From: a virus
Strand: one strand, 5' to 3'
Virus record (IMG/VR): IMGVR_UViG_3300044797_000116
Coordinates: 1-23,124 of that record
DNA: 23,124 nucleotides
The notes beneath the pieces are model-generated. The model saw only the letters and a program-made list of their open reading frames with translations, did not search any database and was not told where the DNA came from. Below, one piece after another: positions 22,394-23,124 of this stretch (positions are counted from its first letter, which is position 1; each line of letters begins with the position of its first letter). A program made the translations under genes and the position numbers.

Positions 22394-22546
22394 ATGACCT
22401 TCATGGATAACGTGATCATTCTCTCGAAGGAGGGCCGCGCCTGGGCCACCCTGCTGATGCCCGTAATCTCCTCATTCGTGGCCGGTTGGCACCTTCCTCA
22501 GCCAAGCTGGACAAAGACGAGGGTCCGAGATACGCAAGACAGATGA
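22394..22546 (+). CDS. Small membrane protein (50 residues)
   Basis: This short frame encodes 50 residues from ATG 22394 to TGA 22544-22546. GGGGGA seven bases upstream (22382-22387) is a good ribosome site. The sequence MTFMDNVIILSKEGRAWATL is followed by LMPVISSFVAGW, one likely membrane span of about 17 residues, then a basic tail (KTRVRDTQDR). Its stop overlaps the start of the methyltransferase gene by four bases (ATGA), which argues that it is translated. A role as a holin-like or envelope peptide is possible but unproven. Confidence 0.55.
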   Translation: MTFMDNVIILSKEGRAWATLLMPVISSFVAGWHLPQPSWTKTRVRDTQDR

Positions 22547-23124
22547 GGCAGCGGCTCTCTCACAAGTACATCCGGGGTCACGGAATAGAAGTCGGTGGTC
22601 TTCACGCCCCTCTCCCGGTGCTGCCGGGATGCCATGTTGATTACGTCGACCGGATGTCGCTCGAGGACCTCAAGAAGCACATGGATAGGGCTCCGGCGCA
22701 AACCACCGTCATCGTCGACGACGCCGAGAAGCTCCTGAACTTCGAGTACGAGTCGCTCGACTTCATCATCGCCAACCACGTCTTCGAGCACTGCAGGAGC
22801 CCGCTCGAAACACTGTGCGTATGGGCGAATCGACTGAGGCGGGGTGGGATCGTCTACGCGGCCATCCCGGAGAAGAACCATACCTTCGACCGGCCCAGGG
22901 CCGTGACGCCGTTCGCGCACCTGCTGGCCGACTTCGGTCAGGAGGAGACGGATGACGAGGCCCACTACAGGGAGTGGATCTCTATCATCGACGGCATCCA
23001 TGGCGACGAGCTCGAGAGGCGCGTCCGACATTGCGTCTCCGGGAAGGTCAACATCCACTTCCACGTGTGGGACCGGGCCGCGATGGACGAGATATTCCGA
23101 TGGTCCGCCGACATCTTCGACGTC
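22543..23124 (+). CDS. SAM-dependent methyltransferase, N-terminal part (3' truncated)
   Basis: The frame from ATG 22543 stays open for 194 codons to the window edge, so the C-terminus is missing. It begins MRQRLSHKYIRGHGIEVGGL, a basic stretch leading into a degenerate G-rich SAM-binding motif (IEVGGLHAPL). After VDYVDRMSLEDLKKH it has VDDAEKLLNF and FIIANHVFEHCRSPLETL, a type I methyltransferase motif where the acidic and HVFEH residues bind substrate and cofactor, then WANRLRRGGIVYAAIPEK and TPFAHLLADF. This arrangement is common in methyltransferases found beside glycosyl or LPS modification genes and in phages. The substrate is unknown. It overlaps the small membrane protein by four bases, so the two are coupled. 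The truncation hides the C-terminal half. Confidence 0.72.
   Translation, partial: MRQRLSHKYIRGHGIEVGGLHAPLPVLPGCHVDYVDRMSLEDLKKHMDRAPAQTTVIVDDAEKLLNFEYESLDFIIANHVFEHCRSPLETLCVWANRLRRGGIVYAAIPEKNHTFDRPRAVTPFAHLLADFGQEETDDEAHYREWISIIDGIHGDELERRVRHCVSGKVNIHFHVWDRAAMDEIFRWSADIFDV

Noticed and set aside
22498-23064. Antisense frame opposite the methyltransferase
   Set aside because: The sense frame has clear methyltransferase motifs and coupled translation; the antisense one does not.
1-23124. CRISPR array, insertion sequence, integrase or attachment site
   Set aside because: No regularly spaced repeats, terminal inverted repeats or recombinase motifs were seen.

Overview
The window is a tightly packed, single-direction (all + strand) block of late genes from a tailed phage or prophage with a contractile tail. 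Its gene order and families follow the morphogenesis module of phage Mu: MuF-like head protein, gpI-like protease/scaffold, decoration protein, gpE-type major capsid protein, gp36-like connector, gpG-like tail completion protein, tail sheath, tail tube, tail chaperone, tape measure, gpN-like circularisation protein, and gp44/45/46/47/48-like baseplate proteins. The DNA is GC-rich with strong GC bias at third codon positions, so long antisense ORFs are common and mostly spurious. Several lipoprotein and Sec signals suggest a Gram-negative host. The sequence does not identify the host further. No integrase, transposase, terminase or portal gene is visible.

Layout. 1-2410: the 3' end of a fibre-like protein, a small secreted proline-tailed protein, a small charged protein, a complete metallophosphoesterase and a small unknown protein. 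2422-2502: a tRNA-like gene with CAT anticodon and an enlarged anticodon arm. 2567-6977: head genes (MuF, protease plus scaffold with an internal start, decoration protein, major capsid protein), closed by a clear intrinsic terminator at 6990-7032. 7060-9340: connector and tail completion genes. 9343-13280: sheath, tube, chaperone (with a -1 frameshift candidate at an A9 run) and a short tape measure. 13277-18896: baseplate genes, mostly joined by ATGA or TGATG overlaps. 18880-20409: a glycine-rich fibre whose reading frame begins with a Sec-type signal peptide. 20406-22546: small lipoprotein, membrane and hypothetical genes plus a DUF5675-like protein, the likely lysis and host-interaction region. 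22543 to the end: the start of a SAM-dependent methyltransferase cut by the window edge.

How the genes fit together. The gpI-like protease/scaffold and MuF-like protein would build and mature a procapsid of the E-type major capsid protein, stabilised by the decoration protein. The gp36-like and gpG-like proteins would join head to tail. Sheath, tube, chaperone and tape measure build a contractile tail, estimated at about 85 nm from the 566-residue tape measure. The gp44-48-like proteins form the baseplate and spike, and the fibre recognises the host. The features most worth a second look are the tRNA with an 8-nt larger anticodon arm, the A9 frameshift in the tail chaperone, the nested scaffold start, the signal peptide on the fibre, and the separation of the head genes from any portal or terminase.
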